Source of the DNA: Alishewanella jeotgali KCTC 22429
GTDB lineage: Bacteria; Pseudomonadota; Gammaproteobacteria; Enterobacterales; Alteromonadaceae
Assembly: GCF_000245735.1 (NCBI RefSeq)
Contig: NZ_AHTH01000018.1
Location: 1-54,199, forward strand
Length of the DNA: 54,199 nt
Direction of reading: 5' to 3'
The first letter of the stretch is position 1. Each line of letters begins with the position of its first letter. The notes under the pieces were generated by a model that saw only the letters and a program-made list of their open reading frames with translations, made no database searches and was not told the origin of the DNA. Positions 6,757-16,205 of this stretch are shown piece after piece. A program made the translations under genes and the position numbers.

Positions 6757-8289
6757 ATGCGACTATCCTGCTACGCCCTGCCCCTTTTGCTGGGTCTGGG
6801 TTTAACACTGGGCCCGGCGCTACCGGCGCTGGCTACCAACAAAACCGAAGCGATCAGTATCGACGCCGATAGTGTAGTGGTGACCGAACACCGCACGCAG
6901 ATTAACGGCCAAAGGTTCAGCTACAAAGCTTATACCGGTACCCAGCCGGTGTGGGATGACAATGGCCATCCCACTGCTACGCTGTTTTATACCTACTATC
7001 AGCGCACTGATATTAAGGATAACAGCAAGCGGCCACTGCTGATTTCGTTTAACGGTGGTCCGGGCTCGGCATCGGTTTGGATGCATATTGCCTACACCGG
7101 CCCCAAAGCGCTGATTATTGATAGCGAAGGCTACCCTATTCAGCCATACGGCGTAAAAACCAACCCTTACTCAGTACTCGATGTCGCCGATATTGTCTTT
7201 GTGAATCCGGTTAATACCGGTTATTCGCGGGTACTGCCCGGGCCAGATGGTAAAATGCCATCCCGCGAGCAACAACAGAAAATGTTCTTTGGCGTCAATG
7301 CTGACGTTAACTACCTTGCCGGCTGGATCAACAGCTTTGTCACCCGCTACGAGCGCTGGCCGTCTCCTAAATTTCTGATTGGCGAGAGCTATGGCACAAC
7401 CCGGGTCGCCGGTTTGGCACTGGCACTACAAAACAATCAGTGGATGTATTTAAATGGTGTGATCCTGGTGTCGCCGACCGATATTGGCATTGAACGTCAG
7501 GGCCCGGTCAAGGCTGCCAATCGCCTGCCATACTTTGCCGCGACGGCCTGGTATCACCAAGCCCTGCCGGCCGATCTACAACAAAAAGATCTGTATGATA
7601 TTCTGCCGGAAGTTGAAAACTTTACGCTGAACGAATACCTGCCAGCACTGGCCCGCGGCAATTCGCTGCCGGCACAGGACAAGCAACGTATTGCCGAGCA
7701 GGTTAGCCGCTATTCCGGTATCAGCGTGCAGAATGTGCTGCGTTCTAATCTGGATATCAGCACCAGCTACTTTTGGAAAGAGCTATTACGTGACCGTGGT
7801 CAAACCGTTGGCCGGCTGGATTCACGTTATCTGGGGATCGATAAAAATGATGTCGGCGCCAGCCCGGACTATTGGGCCGAGCTGACCTCCTGGTTGCATT
7901 CTTTTACCCCGGCAATTAATCACTACCTGCGCACCGAGTTAAACTATAAAACCGACATTAAATACAACATGTTTGGTAACGTGCATCCCTGGGATCGCAG
8001 CAACGACAATACCGGTGAAAACCTGCGCCAGGCAATGGCACAAAACCCCTATCTGCGGGTGCTGACACAAGCGGGTTATTACGACGGCGCCACCAACTAC
8101 TTTGATGCTAAGTACAATATGTGGCAACTGGACCCGAGCGGTAAAATGAAAGATCGCCTCAGCTTCAAAGGCTACCGCAGCGGCCATATGATGTATTTAC
8201 GCTATGAAGATTTAAAGAAATCAAATGATGATCTGCGCGAGTTTATCCTGCAATCATTACCTGCTGCTGGCCAGCCCGCTAAATACTAA
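6757..8289 (+). CDS. Secreted S10-family serine carboxypeptidase
   Basis: 510 aa from the ATG at 6757, where a clean signal peptide begins (MRLSCYALPLLLGLGLTLG, then ALPALA). An ATG at 6715 would add 14 residues ahead of it and looks less likely. Peptidase family S10 features: oxyanion-hole region NGGPGSAS, nucleophile Ser211 in GESYGTTR, Asp443 in YYDGATN and His477 in SGHMMY, in the S10 order Ser-Asp-His. S10 enzymes remove C-terminal residues from peptides at acid pH; bacterial members are usually periplasmic or exported. The gene stands alone, between divergent bfr and convergent mepM-like genes, with its own terminator at 8333. Confident for family; substrate unknown. Confidence 0.9.
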   Translation: MRLSCYALPLLLGLGLTLGPALPALATNKTEAISIDADSVVVTEHRTQINGQRFSYKAYTGTQPVWDDNGHPTATLFYTYYQRTDIKDNSKRPLLISFNGGPGSASVWMHIAYTGPKALIIDSEGYPIQPYGVKTNPYSVLDVADIVFVNPVNTGYSRVLPGPDGKMPSREQQQKMFFGVNADVNYLAGWINSFVTRYERWPSPKFLIGESYGTTRVAGLALALQNNQWMYLNGVILVSPTDIGIERQGPVKAANRLPYFAATAWYHQALPADLQQKDLYDILPEVENFTLNEYLPALARGNSLPAQDKQRIAEQVSRYSGISVQNVLRSNLDISTSYFWKELLRDRGQTVGRLDSRYLGIDKNDVGASPDYWAELTSWLHSFTPAINHYLRTELNYKTDIKYNMFGNVHPWDRSNDNTGENLRQAMAQNPYLRVLTQAGYYDGATNYFDAKYNMWQLDPSGKMKDRLSFKGYRSGHMMYLRYEDLKKSNDDLREFILQSLPAAGQPAKY

Positions 8290-8332
8290 ACCGTAATTGT
8301 TACTGCCGAGTGCCGTCAGTATTTGAAACAGA

Positions 8333-8359
8333 AGCCCCCGCAACAGCGGGGGCTTTTTT
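8333..8359 (+). terminator. Terminator after the S10 peptidase
   Basis: Stem AGCCCCCGC/GCGGGGGCT with loop AACA, followed by six T (8354-8359). It lies 44 bp after the stop and may also serve the convergent gene. Confidence 0.92.
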
Positions 8360-8384
8360 AGGTCTGAGATCTACGGTAACTCAC

Positions 8385-9746
8385 TTAGTCTGCCAGTTCC
8401 TGTTCGGCGCTTTGCTGTTTGGCTAACAGGGTTTGTTGCTCCATCTGCGCCGTCAGCTGCTTCACCCGGGCAGCAAAAGCGGCCTTGGATTCTGCTGGTA
8501 CCGGACGCGCCAATGGGATATGCGCGGTCATCGGATTTACCGGTCTGTTATTCACATGCAGCTCATAATGTAAATGTGGTCCGGTGGAGCGCCCGGTATT
8601 GCCGGATAAGGCAATACGCTGTCCCCGCGTCACTCGTTGCCCACGCTGAACCAAAAAGCGGCTTAAGTGCAGGTAGCGGGTTTTATAGTTACCAAAATGC
8701 TGGATCTCAATGTACTTACCAGCAAACGGATGGTTTTCAATCCGGGTCACTACCCCGTCGGCCGGTGCAATAATCGGCGTCCCGATCGGTAACGGAAAAT
8801 CGGTACCATTGTGCGGCGACACCCGTTGCGTAATAGGGTGCAGACGGCGTGGATTAAAGTGTGAGCTAACCCGGACCTGGCTAGCCAGAGGTAAGCGCGA
8901 AAAAGCCCGCTCCAGACTATCGCCATTGGCATCATAGTACTGGCCGTCGTCATGCATAAAGGCGGTTAACGTCTGACGCCGGTTTAGAATACGGATGCCT
9001 TCAATCCGGCTTAAGCCCGTACTTTCTTCACCAACAAAGTTTTCACTGCGCAATACCTGAAACTGGGCTCCGGCTTGCAAGTCGCGGGCGAAATTAATCC
9101 GCTCTTTAAATAACTGATTAATATTGTAAATATCAGCATCATTCAAACCAGCTCGCTGGGCTGAAGCGTAAAAGCTGCCAAAGACTTCACCCACCAGAAT
9201 CGTATTTTGCCATACTCCTTCATCCAGCAGTTCCTGATAACTGAATTCATCGGCGGCTTCACGTTTATACAGCACTTTCTTGCCGGCATGCACATACAAC
9301 TCCATGCTCTGTAGCTGGCCATTTTCATCCAGCTGCAGGGTCAGACGATTACCGGGGCGCAGTACGTCTAACGCCAGCAAGGACTCGTCTGCCGCCATCA
9401 CCTGCTGTACAGTTTGGTAGTTCAGGCCATAGCGGGCAAAGATCCGGCTCAGGCTATCACCGGCACGGATATTATAAACTTTGATAAAGGGATCTTCGGC
9501 GGGTGCAATATGCAACTGGCTTTGCAACCAGGCGGTAAGCTCGGCCACCGGAAATTGCTGCAGCTGCTGGGGCCCATGTTGTAGCCCCATACCCAGCATT
9601 AACGGCATAAAGCCCAGGCTACTCTGTGTTGGCTTAGGCTGCGGCCAGGCGAGCAACACGCTCAAGCCCAGCGCACAGCCCAGCATCAACCGTTGATGCA
9701 GCACGGGCACACGGTCCCGGAATTGTTGAATTAAACTGTTCGGCAT
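8385..9746 (-). CDS. mepM: MepM-like LysM/M23 murein DD-endopeptidase
   Basis: 453 aa, close to E. coli MepM (440). N-terminal membrane anchor (about 20-38), OapA/LysM-like segment with YNIRAGDSLSRIFARYGLNYQTV (about 112-134, written here only as landmark GDSLSRIF), central domain, then M23 domain with zinc ligands in HNGTDFPLP and HLHYELH. M23 enzymes of this type cut the D-Ala-meso-DAP cross-links to let the sacculus grow and need zinc. In E. coli the gene neighbours znuABC; here it lies about 3.6 kb from the zinc module. RBS is weak; ATG at 9746 gives a complete N-terminus. Confidence 0.9.
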   Translation of the reverse strand: MPNSLIQQFRDRVPVLHQRLMLGCALGLSVLLAWPQPKPTQSSLGFMPLMLGMGLQHGPQQLQQFPVAELTAWLQSQLHIAPAEDPFIKVYNIRAGDSLSRIFARYGLNYQTVQQVMAADESLLALDVLRPGNRLTLQLDENGQLQSMELYVHAGKKVLYKREAADEFSYQELLDEGVWQNTILVGEVFGSFYASAQRAGLNDADIYNINQLFKERINFARDLQAGAQFQVLRSENFVGEESTGLSRIEGIRILNRRQTLTAFMHDDGQYYDANGDSLERAFSRLPLASQVRVSSHFNPRRLHPITQRVSPHNGTDFPLPIGTPIIAPADGVVTRIENHPFAGKYIEIQHFGNYKTRYLHLSRFLVQRGQRVTRGQRIALSGNTGRSTGPHLHYELHVNNRPVNPMTAHIPLARPVPAESKAAFAARVKQLTAQMEQQTLLAKQQSAEQELAD

Positions 9747-10137
9747 GAATTAAATCGTAATCATTATTCTAATTTTAGTGTGGATGGCGCTGGCGCAACC
9801 TGCTATCAGCGGCGGCCGACTCTGGCTACCTAAGATAACCGTACCCTCAATAAGTTCATTCTATGACATAGCAACGATAATTGCACCCGCCACCTGGCGG
9901 CATAGCACTGCAGGCGCTAGCGCCCGGTTTTATGCCAGATACGAAACTTTTACCAGAAAGCGGCGAAAAATCACACAAAAAATTTGTATTAAGCGCGCTT
10001 TTTCGCCATAAAAAAGCTGAACCGCCGCTTTCACTCTCACCTCTGGCACCAGTTTACAGAAAAAATGCCACCGGTAGACAAATCGGCGCACGATAAAGAA
10101 ATAAACAATAAGCTATAACAATCAACAGGGTAGAAAA
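9747..10137. other. Intergenic region between divergent mepM-like and pectate lyase genes
   Basis: 391 bp with no credible gene; short ORFs here lack RBS and coding bias. It must hold both divergent promoters. Near 9752-9772 there is an AT-rich GTAATCATTATTC sequence, half of a Fur/Zur-like palindrome, too weak to call. A purine-rich leader (AACAGGGTAG) supplies the RBS for the lyase. Confidence 0.5.
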
Positions 10138-12111
10138 ATGTTTAATCGAAAACTACTAACTATATTACTTGGCAGCGGGGTGCTGCTGGGCTGTAATACT
10201 GAAACCAAGGTGGTGGAAGTAGAAAAAGAGGTCCTTGTTACACCACCACCGAAAATTGATACCAGCGCTGTGGTACTTACCGATCTGGATACCGTGTACG
10301 GCTATGCCTCAGAAAACGGCGGTACCACCGGCGGCGGCGGTGAAAACCGGGTAGAAGTAGTAGTCTGTACTGGCGAGCAAATGATTAACGCTCTAAAAAA
10401 CAAAGATCCGAATCGCCCGCTAACGATCTGGGTTAATGGCACCATTACCCTACAAAATGCGAAGGACAGCCGGATTGATATTAAAGATGTACGCGATGTC
10501 TCAATTATTGGTCTCGGCACTCAGGGCGAAATGGCCGGTATCGGCTTTAATATCGTGCGGGCACACAATATTATTATCCGCAATCTGCGTATCCATCATG
10601 TTCGCGCCAACCTTGGCGCACCTGGCGATGGCATCAGTATCGAAGGGCCGGCGAGCAATATCTGGATCGATCATAACGAAATTTACAATAGTCTGACCGT
10701 TGATGACCCGAGCCTGACACTGGATCAGGTGAAAGACTATTATGATGGCCTGGTCGATGCCAAGGGCGATGCCCGCTACATCACGATTTCTTTCAATAAG
10801 TTTCATAATAGCTGGAAGACGTCGCTGGTCGGCTCCTCCGACAGTGATAACTACGAGCGTACCCTGACTTACCATCATAACCACTGGTATAACGTCAACT
10901 CACGCTTACCACTGTTCCGTTTTGGTAAAGGCCATATCTACAACAACTTCTATGACGGCGCTGTCGAAAGCGGCATTAATTCAAGGATGGGCGCCGTGAT
11001 CCGGATTGAGCAAAACCATTTTGCCAATATGAAAAACCCGGTGATGTCGATGTACAGCCAGCAAATTGGCTACTGGCAATTGATTGATAATATCTTCGAA
11101 AACATCAGTTGGGAGCCGGGCGCACCGGGTTCAGTGATTGCCGATAGCTATCAGTCGACCGGCGAGCTAAATGTGCCTTACAACTATCAGTCCAGTTTGA
11201 TCCCGGTGCAGCAAGTCAAAGAAACCGTGTTACGTTACGCTGGCGTGGGTAAAATTGAGACGCCGCCAAGTCCGGGTTTATGCCCGGCACCCGAACCAGA
11301 AACCACCGCGCCGGAAGAGCCGACCCCACCACCGGTACCGATTGACCCGGTTGAACCGCCGGTTGCGGTGAACTGGAATATCTATGCTGCAGATTTAGAA
11401 CCTTTCGCCAATGGCGCCGTAACTCTGGCCGATGGCAGCCTGGGTCAGTTTACCGCGCAGCAAAGTGGCGGTGTGGCAGAGCCTAATCTGTTCAGCGCTA
11501 ACGGCGATGGCACCGTTACCTTTGATAGCACCGCCAGTGGCTCAGACCGCAGTCGCGCCAAACTGGATAACGTGGTCGCCGCCGACGGTGTCTATCCCAA
11601 ATACTTTACCCTGCTGATGGGCTTGAAGGGTAATAGCGATAATCAACGTATTATCGAAACCGAAATCGCACTGGGCGATAGCGGCGCCAGTGCCGGCAGC
11701 CGTCTGAAAGTGGTGTTCCGCGGCGATGGTAATAATGCCGGGATCCAACTGGAAAATGCCAACAATGGCTCATCGGTTACCTTTGGCAAGGCCAATGAGG
11801 CCGATGCTATCGATATGACACAGTATCGGGTTTATCATTTCACCATCGCGCTGAGCTCTCCTACTACCGGTAATGTTGCCGTCTATGTCGAGGGCAATAA
11901 TACGCCGCTGGGATTACTGGAAGCTGTCACCATGCGCCCGGCTAGCAATGGCAGTGACAACTATCTGCAGCTGGGCGATGCCGGCAATAGTAGCTACAAA
12001 GGGGATATCGACTGGGTGTTGTGGACCGATTCCGGTGCCTATACCCCTGAGATGTTAAAAGGTTTACTGCCAAACGGCATCGGCGATATTAGTGGCTACC
12101 AGAACGAGTAG
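10138..12111 (+). CDS. Pectate lyase (PL1) lipoprotein with C-terminal lectin-like domain
   Basis: 657 aa. Lipobox LLGC gives Cys19, so it is a surface or periplasmic lipoprotein. Residues about 55-370 form a PL1 right-handed beta-helix: ASENGGTTGGGG, TIWVNGTI, the ladder IIIRNLRIHHVR, DGISIEGPASNIWIDHNEI, DGLVDAKGDARYITISFNKF, and the conserved HHNHWYNVNSRLP..R segment with the catalytic Arg region. A Pro/Glu-rich linker (about 380-405) leads to a ~250-aa domain that looks like a concanavalin/LamG-type jelly roll. Pectate lyases cut polygalacturonate by beta-elimination with Ca2+. Single gene with its own terminator; suggests use of plant or algal pectin. Confidence 0.9.
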   Translation: MFNRKLLTILLGSGVLLGCNTETKVVEVEKEVLVTPPPKIDTSAVVLTDLDTVYGYASENGGTTGGGGENRVEVVVCTGEQMINALKNKDPNRPLTIWVNGTITLQNAKDSRIDIKDVRDVSIIGLGTQGEMAGIGFNIVRAHNIIIRNLRIHHVRANLGAPGDGISIEGPASNIWIDHNEIYNSLTVDDPSLTLDQVKDYYDGLVDAKGDARYITISFNKFHNSWKTSLVGSSDSDNYERTLTYHHNHWYNVNSRLPLFRFGKGHIYNNFYDGAVESGINSRMGAVIRIEQNHFANMKNPVMSMYSQQIGYWQLIDNIFENISWEPGAPGSVIADSYQSTGELNVPYNYQSSLIPVQQVKETVLRYAGVGKIETPPSPGLCPAPEPETTAPEEPTPPPVPIDPVEPPVAVNWNIYAADLEPFANGAVTLADGSLGQFTAQQSGGVAEPNLFSANGDGTVTFDSTASGSDRSRAKLDNVVAADGVYPKYFTLLMGLKGNSDNQRIIETEIALGDSGASAGSRLKVVFRGDGNNAGIQLENANNGSSVTFGKANEADAIDMTQYRVYHFTIALSSPTTGNVAVYVEGNNTPLGLLEAVTMRPASNGSDNYLQLGDAGNSSYKGDIDWVLWTDSGAYTPEMLKGLLPNGIGDISGYQNE

Positions 12112-12125
12112 CACACCTTACTGAC

Positions 12126-12151
12126 AGCCCGGCTTAGTCCGGGCTTTTTTT
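12126..12151 (+). terminator. Terminator after pectate lyase gene
   Basis: Stem AGCCCGG/CCGGGCT with loop CTTAGT, followed by seven T (12145-12151). Confidence 0.9.
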
Positions 12152-12220
12152 ATCGCAGCGAAAGTGTATCCGGCAGCCTTTGTTGCTATAGTCAGAAAAA
12201 AATCAACAACAGGATCCCGT

Positions 12221-13873
12221 ATGCAACTTAAACCCTTGTTATTACTCGCTACGCTGACAAGCTTTGGTCTGTCTGCCGCGCCTGTAGTGCTGAAAAATAT
12301 TCAGGGCTATGGTTTTGACCAGCAGCGGCAACTGGTGAACTTCCAGACGCTGGTATTTGATGACGAAAGCGGCCAGGTACTGGCTCGCGGCGCAGCCGGC
12401 ATTACTGCCAACTATCCAAAGGCCAGGGTGATTGATGGTCAGGGACAAACCCTGCTGCCGGGCTTAATCGATGGCCACGGCCATTTACTCGGGCTGGGTG
12501 AATATCTGAAACAAGCCGACTTGCGGGGCCTAAGCAGTGAACAGGCTTCAGCGGCTCAGGTCGCGGAGTTTGCCCGCGCGAACCCGGAGCAGCAATGGGT
12601 GATTGGCCGCGGTTGGAATCAGGTACTATGGGATAGCAATGCTTTTCCGGCAAAAAAGACTCTGGATGAGCTGTTACCGGATAAACCGGTGTATCTGGTG
12701 CGGATTGACGCCCATGCGGCCTGGGTCAATAGTAAAGCGCTGGCCTTGGCTGGTATCAGCAAAGACACCCTGGATCCACCCGGCGGAGAAATTATCCGTG
12801 ATGCCGCCGGCGAACCAACAGGTGTATTAATTGATAACGCTATGTACCTGGTACAGCAAAAAATCCCTGCCCCCAGCACTGACGATAAAAGAGCGGCACT
12901 GCAAACGGCATTTGCCCATTTGCAGGAACTGGGGATCACTGCCGTGCATGATGCCGGTGTCAGCAGTGAACTGGTCGCGCTCTATCAGCAATTACAGCAG
13001 GAGCAGGCGCTGGGCGTCCGGGTATACCCGATGCTATCAGCCAAGGATCCGGCACTGGAGCAATGGTTGACTAACGGCATCGTTGACGACCCGACTGATT
13101 GGCTGGATATCCGCTCGGTAAAAATTTATGGCGATGGAGCCCTGGGTAGCCGCGGTGCGGCATTGTTAGCTGACTATAGCGATCAGGCCGGCCAACGTGG
13201 CCTGTTGGTTACCGAACCCGATGCTCTGACCGAGATTATGCGGCTGACCATTAACGCCGGCTATCAGGCCAATGTGCACGCCATTGGCGATCGGGCTAAC
13301 CGCTTGGTATTGGATCGCTTTGAATTGCTAGCCTCAGCCGAGCAGCGCGCTGCCGGCCGCCACCGTATCGAACATGCGCAGATAGTCTCACCGCAGGATA
13401 TTCCGCGCTTTAAAGCGCTGCACATTCTGCCCTCGATGCAGGCGGTACATGCCACCTCGGATATGAATATGGCCGGTGACCGGCTGGGCATAGCGCGGTT
13501 GCGCGGCGCCTATGCCTGGCGCACCTTTGCCGATCAGGGCAGTATTATTGTCGGCGGTTCAGATTTTCCGGTGGAACTGGCCAATCCGTTCCATGGTTTA
13601 CATGCCTCGGTCACCCGGCAGGATCAGCAAAATCAGCCGGTCGGTGGCTGGTTGCCAGAACAGCGCCTGACCTTAGTTGAAGCACTGCGTTCTTTTACCG
13701 TTGATGCCGCCTACGGTGCCTTTCAGGAAGACAAAATGGGCACCTTAGAACCAGGTAGCTGGGCTGATTTTATTCTGGTCGACCGCGATATTTTTGCGAT
13801 ACCGGCAGAACAACTGTGGCAAACCCGCACCCAGCAAACCTGGATCCACGGTCAGCTACGTTTTAGCCGCTAA
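12221..13873 (+). CDS. Exported YtcJ-like amidohydrolase
   Basis: 550 aa from the ATG at 12221, which has AGGA 7 nt upstream and starts a signal peptide (MQLKPLLLLATLTSFGLSAA). An in-frame codon at 12164 is upstream of this and not needed. Amidohydrolase-superfamily TIM barrel of the YtcJ/Amidohydro_3 type: HGH metal motif in GLIDGHGHLLGLGEY, a probable carboxylated Lys region KIYGDGALGSRGAAL, NVHAIGDRAN, RHRIEHAQIVSPQD and GGSDFPVE, then the C-terminal GTLEPGSWADFILVDRD strand. It hydrolyses a C-N bond of an unknown substrate, in the periplasm by its signal. Single gene. Confidence 0.85.
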   Translation: MQLKPLLLLATLTSFGLSAAPVVLKNIQGYGFDQQRQLVNFQTLVFDDESGQVLARGAAGITANYPKARVIDGQGQTLLPGLIDGHGHLLGLGEYLKQADLRGLSSEQASAAQVAEFARANPEQQWVIGRGWNQVLWDSNAFPAKKTLDELLPDKPVYLVRIDAHAAWVNSKALALAGISKDTLDPPGGEIIRDAAGEPTGVLIDNAMYLVQQKIPAPSTDDKRAALQTAFAHLQELGITAVHDAGVSSELVALYQQLQQEQALGVRVYPMLSAKDPALEQWLTNGIVDDPTDWLDIRSVKIYGDGALGSRGAALLADYSDQAGQRGLLVTEPDALTEIMRLTINAGYQANVHAIGDRANRLVLDRFELLASAEQRAAGRHRIEHAQIVSPQDIPRFKALHILPSMQAVHATSDMNMAGDRLGIARLRGAYAWRTFADQGSIIVGGSDFPVELANPFHGLHASVTRQDQQNQPVGGWLPEQRLTLVEALRSFTVDAAYGAFQEDKMGTLEPGSWADFILVDRDIFAIPAEQLWQTRTQQTWIHGQLRFSR

Positions 13874-13890
13874 CCAAAATAGCAGTAAGG

Positions 13891-13918
13891 TTCAGGCCCG
13901 CCTGGTGGCGGGCCTGAA
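13891..13918. terminator. Hairpin between convergent amidohydrolase and hpf genes
   Basis: Perfect 12-bp stem TTCAGGCCCGCC/GGCGGGCCTGAA with loop TGGT. No T-run on either side, so it may act as a weak bidirectional terminator or 3'-end stabiliser. Confidence 0.65.
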
Positions 13919-13924
13919 CTAACC

Positions 13925-14290
13925 TCAGTTAACTTCGTCTTCTGTTACAAAGTCCGGGCGCTGGCCGTGGCTTTGCTTATCACGTAATTTGCCAATAACC
14001 GTACTTAATTTGCGCTGTAGCTTGTCAGCCGCACCGGTAATGGCCTGCCCCACCGTCGGGGCAAACTCGGTTACTGCTACCGGCTCCAGCCCTTGCGGGC
14101 GGGCTTCCAGCAAGCAGCGCTTGTCGTTACCTTCGTGTTTGGTGCTTCCGTTTTCATCACTCAGGTGTACCTCAACCCGGGTCAGGTGATCTGCAAAACG
14201 CTGCAATTTATGCTGTAGCGTATCGCGGACAAATTCGGCCAGGCGCTCATCCGCCTGAATATTGCGGTCACTGTTAATCTGAACTTGCAT
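13925..14290 (-). CDS. HPF/RaiA-family ribosome-associated protein
   Basis: 121 aa. The beta-alpha-beta-beta-beta-alpha layout of the hibernation factor family is visible: MQVQINSDRNI, helix ERLAEFVRDTLQHKLQRF, strands RVEVHLSDENG and RCLLEARP, helix AITGAADKLQRKLSTVIGKL. Proteins of this fold bind between the ribosomal subunits and stop translation in stationary phase or stress. It is short and lacks the long C-terminal extension of long HPF. RBS AGGAGTG precedes ATG. It stands away from rpoN-type neighbours, so it may be a paralogue rather than the main HPF. Confidence 0.8.
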   Translation of the reverse strand: MQVQINSDRNIQADERLAEFVRDTLQHKLQRFADHLTRVEVHLSDENGSTKHEGNDKRCLLEARPQGLEPVAVTEFAPTVGQAITGAADKLQRKLSTVIGKLRDKQSHGQRPDFVTEDEVN

Positions 14291-14483
14291 AGGTCACTCC
14301 TGTGGCAATAGGGACTGCAGAGTAAGACGCCGTTTAAGCCGATAGGTTGCGTCGTCTTAACGAATAATTGGCACCGCTGGGCGCTAACTTCAAGGGTTAA
14401 CGCAGAAAATAAACGAGAAAGTCAGACATCTTTGGCAAGACTGGTTAAAATAGCGCTATACCTCACAGCCCAGTTACAAGCGC

Positions 14484-15233
14484 ATGATCAGTAATAAGTG
14501 GACCAAGCTCATTAAATCGCTGCACCTGAAAAAGCATCGTAAAGCCGAGCAACTGTTCTTCGTCGAAGGTGAGAAAGCGGTGTTGGAGCTGTTACAGTCA
14601 GACTGGCCGGTCGTCGCCTTATTTGCCACTGAAAGCTTTCTTTCCGCGCACGGTGTGCACAGTCAACGCGCTGAGCTACTGCAAAGCTGCAGCAGTAGCG
14701 AGCTGGAACGGGTGGGCACCTTTAGCAGCAATGATGCCGCCCTGGCGGTGGTACGGATACCGCAACGAAGTTTTAGCCCTCTAGCACCTCAAGAGTGGGT
14801 GCTGGTTTTGGACAGCATTAACGATCCGGGTAATCTCGGGACCATTATCCGGATTGCTGACTGGTATGGTATCCGGCATATCCTCTGCTCTGAGGACACT
14901 GCTGACGCCTTTAATCCGAAAGTGATAGCCGCAGCCAAGGGCTCATTTTTACGGGTACAGTTGCATTATCAGCCGCTGTTACCCTTGTTACAAGCTGCCG
15001 ATCGGCCGGTTTATGGAGCGTATCTTGGTGGCGAATCTGTGCACCAACTCCGGATGTCGCACAGCGGTGGCTATATCGTACTGGGTAATGAAGCGAATGG
15101 TATCAGCGATGCAGTAGGCCGACATGTCAGCCGGAAGATCACCATTCCGGCCTTTGGCCAGGCTGAATCGCTGAATGTTGGTATTGCCTGCGCTATTATT
15201 TGCGATAATCTGCGTCGCCTCGGCGGCGCCTGA
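14484..15233 (+). CDS. TrmH/SpoU-family RNA 2'-O-methyltransferase
   Basis: 249 aa. N-terminal substrate-binding domain (VEGEKAVLELL, about 27-37) followed by the SPOUT knot: motif 1 LVLDSINDPGNLGTIIRIADW (landmark DPGNLGT), motif 2 IVLGNEANGIS, motif 3 IPAFGQAESLNVGIACAII. These are the SAM-binding trefoil-knot motifs of SpoU enzymes that methylate the ribose of rRNA or tRNA. The exact target base cannot be read from the sequence. It lies 14 bp ahead of the cysM-like gene and may be cotranscribed with it. Confidence 0.88.
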   Translation: MISNKWTKLIKSLHLKKHRKAEQLFFVEGEKAVLELLQSDWPVVALFATESFLSAHGVHSQRAELLQSCSSSELERVGTFSSNDAALAVVRIPQRSFSPLAPQEWVLVLDSINDPGNLGTIIRIADWYGIRHILCSEDTADAFNPKVIAAAKGSFLRVQLHYQPLLPLLQAADRPVYGAYLGGESVHQLRMSHSGGYIVLGNEANGISDAVGRHVSRKITIPAFGQAESLNVGIACAIICDNLRRLGGA

Positions 15234-15247
15234 AACAGGAACTGCGT

Positions 15248-16132
15248 ATGAATTTCCCGACTATTGAAGCCTATGTGGGCAATACGCCACTGGTACGTTT
15301 ACAGCGGCTGGCGAACCATACCAACAGCACTGTACTGTGCAAGCTGGAAGGCAATAACCCGGCCGGCTCAGTAAAAGATCGGCCAGCGCTGAATATGATT
15401 GTGCAGGCCGAATTGCGTGGCACCATCAAGCCCGGCGATCGGATAATTGAAGCCACCAGCGGCAATACCGGCATCGCACTGGCAATGGCTGCCGCCATTA
15501 AAGGTTACCCGATGACGCTGATTATGCCGGCGAATGCCACCGAAGAGCGCAAAGCCTCGATGCGTGCTTATGGTGCCGAACTGATTCTGGTGACTAAAGA
15601 GCAGGGTATGGAAGGCGCGCGTGATTTAGCGCTGCAAATGCAGGCTGAAGGTAAGGGCATCGTACTGGACCAGTTTAATAATACCGATAATCCGGCGGCA
15701 CATTATGTCAGTACCGGCCCGGAGTTATGGCAACAAACGAATGGCAGCATTACGCATTTTGTTTCCAGCATGGGCACCACCGGTACCATTATGGGCACCT
15801 CCCGCTATTTAAAGCAGCAAAATCCGGCGATTCAGATTATTGGCTTGCAACCGGCTGATGGCGCCAGTATTCCCGGCATCCGCCGCTGGCCCAAAGAATA
15901 CCTGCCGGGCTTTTTTGAGCCTGAGCGCGTCGATCAAGTAATCGATATCTACCAAAAAGATGCCGAAGAGATGATGCGCCGGCTGGCCCGGGAAGAAGGC
16001 ATCTGTGCCGGCGTCAGCTCAGGTGGCGCTGTCTATGCAGCGATCAAATTGGCAGAGCAGCAGGATAATGCGGTGATTGTAGCGATTATCTGTGATCGCG
16101 GTGACCGTTACTTATCATCCGGTATTTATTAG
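15248..16132 (+). CDS. cysM: Cysteine synthase B (O-acetylserine sulfhydrylase)
   Basis: 294 aa, the usual length for CysM. PLP Lys43 in SVKDRPAL, substrate loop EATSGNTGIALA (about 68-79), GTTGTIMGTSRYL phosphate-binding region, C-terminal AGVSSGGAVYAA. The RR(W)PKEYLPGFF segment is typical of CysM rather than CysK. It joins O-acetylserine with sulfide or thiosulfate to make cysteine. AGGA lies 9 nt before ATG; 14 bp after the methyltransferase gene. Confidence 0.93.
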   Translation: MNFPTIEAYVGNTPLVRLQRLANHTNSTVLCKLEGNNPAGSVKDRPALNMIVQAELRGTIKPGDRIIEATSGNTGIALAMAAAIKGYPMTLIMPANATEERKASMRAYGAELILVTKEQGMEGARDLALQMQAEGKGIVLDQFNNTDNPAAHYVSTGPELWQQTNGSITHFVSSMGTTGTIMGTSRYLKQQNPAIQIIGLQPADGASIPGIRRWPKEYLPGFFEPERVDQVIDIYQKDAEEMMRRLAREEGICAGVSSGGAVYAAIKLAEQQDNAVIVAIICDRGDRYLSSGIY

Positions 16133-16177
16133 CATAAAATGTTCTTAAAGCCCGCACGCTAAACTACCGGCTGGCGG

Positions 16178-16183
16178 TATAAT
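16178..16183 (+). promoter_or_regulatory. Possible -10 element of the EamA exporter gene
   Basis: A perfect TATAAT lies 23 bp before the GTG start. No good -35 is seen 16-18 bp upstream, so transcription would start just ahead of the gene with a short leader. Confidence 0.35.
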
Positions 16184-16205
16184 AAGGGCCTTTTCGGCTA
16201 AGTGA

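Noticed and set aside
9752..9772. Fur/Zur-like sequence upstream of the mepM-like gene
   Set aside because: Only one half of the palindrome fits (about 13 of 19).
9778..10096. Two overlapping plus-strand short ORFs before the pectate lyase gene
   Set aside because: No RBS, unusual composition, no recognisable protein.
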